Source: Zeugodacus cucurbitae (Eukaryota > Arthropoda > Insecta > Diptera > Tephritidae). Taken from it: a stretch of DNA of 64,000 nucleotides. The position numbers were made by a program, and so were the translations under genes. The DNA is taken from contig NC_071671.1 in NCBI RefSeq assembly GCF_028554725.1, positions 48,210,501 through 48,274,500 on the forward strand. The letters are read 5' to 3'. Shown here piece after piece: positions 59,465 to 64,000 of this stretch. Under the pieces are notes generated by a model. It had not been told where the DNA came from. It did not search any database and saw only the letters and a list, made by a program, of their open reading frames with translations. Position 1 is the first letter of the stretch, and the number at the start of each line of letters is the position of its first letter.

Positions 59465-62400
59465 ATATATAGATGCAAATATTATATAGACATTTGGTTT
59501 TATTATTTGGACTTTGCTATTTCTCTTTTATTGGCCGTTTCCAACACATAAACGTTGTTAATCATCTTCTCTGTTATTTTTACTTATTTTTTTATTTTTA
59601 TTTATTTTTTTACTATTTTAATGTTTTTTCTTACATACTGTCTATTCTTTATACATACACACACATATACACTTCCATGTGACCTCTTGGCGAAGCGAAA
59701 AAGTAAATTAAAACCACTGAAAGAGTGTTAAAATAAACAAGATTAATAGACTCTCAGCTGGCGAAAGATCTGGAAGAGGTTGACTTGTTGTTTCAACACT
59801 AACACAAATACATATATCCGTATATGTATGTATGGGTATGTGCGTGACTGTGTCAATTTCACACAACTTCACTGTGTAAACAGTTTAGTATTTATTTATT
59901 CTATGACTGCTGGCAAAAATTCACAACAATACGAGTAAGAAGAATGTGAAAGAAATGAAGAAGAAAAACAAAAAAATATATAGGAGTCATATATACATAT
60001 TTGTGTATGTAAAAAACCGAGTATTTAGCAAAAATAGAGAAAATAGAATGCGACTGTGACTGCCGTTGTCAAATGTATTGAATTCGAACAGTCGTCTCTA
60101 AAAATAGTCGCGCTAACACATTTATATTTGAACAAGTTCATTCTCTACTTACATACATATTTACATTTCTTAAATACTTACACTTACAATGCTTGGATGT
60201 TGTGGATTCCCTAAAATGCTGCCTTGCCAAAAATGTGTTTATTTAGTCAGCTGTTATAAAAAAGCTGGCAAGAATTAGCATTTCCAAAACAATGGCTAAA
60301 GCGAATGCCTACTGAATCCATGCGAAGGCGCATTAGAATCTATTGATGCACATATTTGTATGTTTGTATATACATCAGTGACGCATTCATTTGTTGCAGA
60401 ATATAAATTTTTCGCATATTATATACAGTTATTTACCGTATAGTGTTATTACGAAAATCATCGTAAAACTCATCAAATGATTAGTCAAGTGACTCTGCAC
60501 GTTCCACTACGTGTTAGCCGAACGTGTCTAATCTTATCGTGAATTTGTTGGAGTTATCCAACAAACGAGCGTATAATTTATTGGTCACATTGCTGTTTAT
60601 AAGTATGTAAGGTTGATATTGGTAAAAATCTTGTTTGGTGAACAAAAAATGAAATTTCTCTGATTCATTATTAATTAGTCAGTAGAATTAGCTCTCAAAA
60701 CCTTGAACAGATATATGGTTACTTTCTTATTTTGTGAGGCTGCATATTTACTTTATGAGAAGTCCATTTAAAAGTTTAGACTGCAGACATAGTGAAGCAC
60801 CGAGTAAAATAGCAAAGATAACAATGAGTGGGAAGTCTAATTCGGACCATTCAGTGAATATATATTTTTTACGACATACATAATTTTTTACGCCGAGACT
60901 CCCATATATTTTACACCTTGAAAGGGTCGCAACTATCTGTATGTGGAGTCTTTATAGTCACTGCGGATACTCTTTTAATGCCTCTCAGATGTTATTTATC
61001 GGTATCAAGAGCCAAATAAGGTCTCTTAAAAAGGTACCAAAGAATTGGATAATGAGCAAAACTAATTTTTAGGTCTATTTTGAGGGTTTAATAGAAAACA
61101 CTTTTGTAAGGGACTGTATATCACTCAAACAACGTTCCTCTATTAAAGTAAAAGGATAAAATGAGCGAGTATTCCTAGCGAATGTATTCCTAGTCTCTGA
61201 TCTATTTTTGGATCACATACATATAACTAAGACAGAAAACAGAGACAAAGTAGTCTCATATAATCTGATAAATGTCCTCCCTAACCAAATGGATAGTTTC
61301 TTCATTCAATAAAGTCTACTTAGATAATGGAGGCTTATTTCCAAATAAGAAAATATTAAATAACCTTCTGGTCTATATGGTATTTCTACCATTCGTCCAT
61401 TAATTTTCAGAGTAAGTAATCTTGGAACGGTTTCACTACAATATTATTGTGTAAAATAGTAACAAATTTAGTGAGTACCAGAACTAAATTTATATATAGT
61501 ACCGGCCTCCCACCAGTTAGAGTGTGTCATAGATGATGACTTCTCTAGACTTAGGTGACTCCAATAGACTAATTCCATGTGGATGAACATTATGTCGGAT
61601 GCAAATTGGCAATGTTGCATTGAAGTAGGTGAGATTTAAATGTCTAGGCACTTTCACCTTCATTGTTCAGCTTTTGCTAGACTGATGCTCAAACCACTCG
61701 GTTCGAACTTTGCCGCACCAAAGAACTGGCTCAAATATATATCAGTCAGCTCAACAGTCATTTGTGAAAAGTTCAAAGGACTTTGTCAATTCATGAGGGT
61801 CAATGTCATCCATTTCTAGGAGGAGCATCACAAAGGACCGAAACCTATAGCTGTCTAAGTGGGATTGACTCTATCGCAAGAATCAGCCCAATAACCTAAC
61901 CCAGATTATCTTCTCTTCTAGGATCTATAATACCCGTCAATATTAGTCACTATAGTCTACTTTGATAAGAAATCTCTTACGACTATTGATCAAGGATCCT
62001 TGATTATAAGTGATTACTTCACTTTTGGTGACTGAAACAAGGTTCTCATATAAACATTTTACGGAAAATTTAAGTGAGAACGAAGTTAGATATGTATGAA
62101 TGTAGTCGATTGGATATAAGTTACTTTCGCTTAAATTGCTATACATATTTATTATTACTTACATATATACTGCTTTGTATTTCCTCGCCGGAAAATGTTT
62201 ATCTCAATTACTTGAAGGTCAGTACGGCGAACGTAAACCTAATCTACTTTAATATTTATGATATTTGAGGCACAAAGCCAATTGTTTGACGTTCGTTTTT
62301 TTTTTACTTTCAGTTACAGTTATCGAATTTCAGCTGTATGTATGTATGTATATATTTAAGCCATTATCTATCTGGATTTTTTTTGTTTTTTTTTTACGCT

Positions 62401-64000
62401 GAATCAAACTTGTTGATTGTCGTGTGTAATTTGATTTTGTTGATTGGTGCACAATTTGTGATTTCAGAAGTGTTTGTAAACATGTGTACATGAGTATGTG
62501 AGTGTTTATGAGCACTTTCACTGATGATTTGCGATATTAGTTTTGTATGTTTAGTTTCATTTTAGTTTACGTTTTGTCGTAAATAAACGTGTTGTATACA
62601 ATTAATTGCGTAATTTGCTGCTGGTGGAGACAATTAAGGCACAGAATTTAATAATTATTGTGGTGATTAAAACTAAAATTATAATAATAATTCTAATTTT
62701 TTTTTAATTTTTGTGAAATTATAGTTCCAATGTGATCTAATAATCAATCTGCCAACTATGACTCATATAAATAAATAATAATAAATGCAAATATTAACAG
62801 ACAATTAAATACATAAAAATAAACTTTCATAATAATCCTTGAAAACAAAAACAAAAAATCGAAAATGCCCAGACGATTATTATCTAAAACTATTTGTTTC
62901 CTGTCTCTCGTTCAACAAATTAACGCCAAAAAATTTTGTTATGTTTTGCACGTCAAATACGCCGTAAATATTCGACTATTACGTTGACCTGTAGACGACT
63001 TTACATATATAACAAGTTTGTAAATACATACAGACAGACATGCAGTCGAGTTATGAAAATTTACATTTCAGCACGCTTAAAAATGTCTAAAATATTTTCG
63101 TATACTCAGTATGTGTTTGGGTTTGCAAAAGTTCGCATTTCTTTACAAAAAGCTCGTGAATTTAAAATTAAACATTTCAGTATTATTAAAACAATTAATT
63201 TTTTTATTGTAATTTTTAAATTGTTATTGATATTTGTGTTGAAAAAGTGTTGAAAAATAATTGGGTTTTGCAAAAGTGGTTATGTTGGTATGTAACGAGT
63301 AACATTGGAAAAAAATAATAATAACTAAACAATTTTGAGCAAATAATTTAATTTTAGAAACATTATTAATGAATGTGAGTTTTAACAACAATTTTTTTGA
63401 TGATTTTTAATTTATATAATAAAAAAGTACAAATATTTGTGTGATTATATTATTTTTAGAAAAAAAAACAGTTAAAACATTTGTGGTGAAATAAATTTCT
63501 TCAATATTTTATTAAAAAACAATAAAACCGATTTTTTGATGTATTTAAATTGATATAAAATTAATTTTACCTACGCATGTTTCACTATTTAGCTGCATTT
63601 TCTATTAGTGATGGGTTTGTTTAGGAAAATAAAAATAAATTATACATGTCTCCGATTCGAAAAAGATTGAAGAGTGGTGAATGTTTGGCAACTGGTATAA
63701 AAATATAGATTGGTATAAAGGATAGCTTTTGTGAATGAGGTCTCAAACCAACAACAGCTATAAATCAAATAAGTTTTTTTTGAGGAATTTGCTAATTGTG
63801 CTAAAATAAATATCTCAAATTCAAATAAGAAATAAATTTTAGCCATCTTCGATTCAATAACTCTTTAAAAAAAAATAAATGAAAATTGGTAAAAAATATA
63901 TAAACACATATAATCAAATATAAAACACACTCGATTCAGCAGATTTTTGAGAGAACAACCGTACAAAGAACTGGTATAAATAATGTGATACAAACAACAA
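59465..64000. other. Intronic or intergenic sequence to the right edge
   Basis: AT-rich DNA with microsatellite-like 'tatgtatg' and 'acatacat' runs, for example near 59810 and 62335. Frames such as 62936-63253 and 61943-62146 show no domain, splice or codon support. It probably continues the intron of the gene at 50121, but no exon shows this. Confidence 0.4.

Overview
The window comes from a higher fly (Diptera), most likely a tephritid fruit fly of the Bactrocera/Zeugodacus/Ceratitis type. This is inferred from AT-rich DNA with short GT-AG introns, a Drosophila-like gene complement (Plus-C odorant-binding proteins, Nup188), mariner and non-LTR retrotransposons, and a GTCY-microsatellite repeat family typical of flies. 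No prokaryotic, rRNA, tRNA or CRISPR feature was seen.

Left third (1-30000): a decaying tandem array. The ancestral unit appears to be a Plus-C odorant-binding protein (OBP) gene on the + strand, then a two-exon + strand gene for a small membrane protein with a possible cupin/JmjC-like lumenal domain, then a - strand gene with a Myb/SANT-like DNA-binding domain. The OBP gene is present five times (1137-2791, 5249-6880, 13299-15020, 20648-22031, 25173-26582). Each copy has the same four exons, a TATA box and initiator at constant spacing, and all twelve cysteines. The two passenger genes have mostly decayed: one intact membrane-protein gene (16705-18538) with three broken copies (1-470, 9780-10260, 23659-24595), and one Myb/SANT gene (27758-28752) with two 3' fragments (12050-12380, 18640-19012). 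The window opens inside a broken copy, so the array probably continues to the left. A mariner fragment, a Jockey-like LINE and short inverted-repeat elements interrupt the units.

Middle (30000-41130): a spacer with one pogo-like MITE, then a complete eleven-exon Nup188 gene (33836-40959, about 1906 residues), a scaffold nucleoporin of the inner pore ring. One of its introns is almost pure A/T.

Right third (41130-64000): mostly repeats. It holds several copies of a GTCY-microsatellite element with a terminal hairpin (one split by a 5'-truncated LINE with a clean 12-bp target duplication), a long TAAAA array, and four inverted-repeat elements: one with TA flanks, two with TTAA flanks, and one 2.8-kb element with repeated CCCGTGCGAC motifs. 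The only coding exon is at 50121-50501, a first coding exon with a possible mitochondrial targeting sequence. Its intron appears to run to the end of the window.
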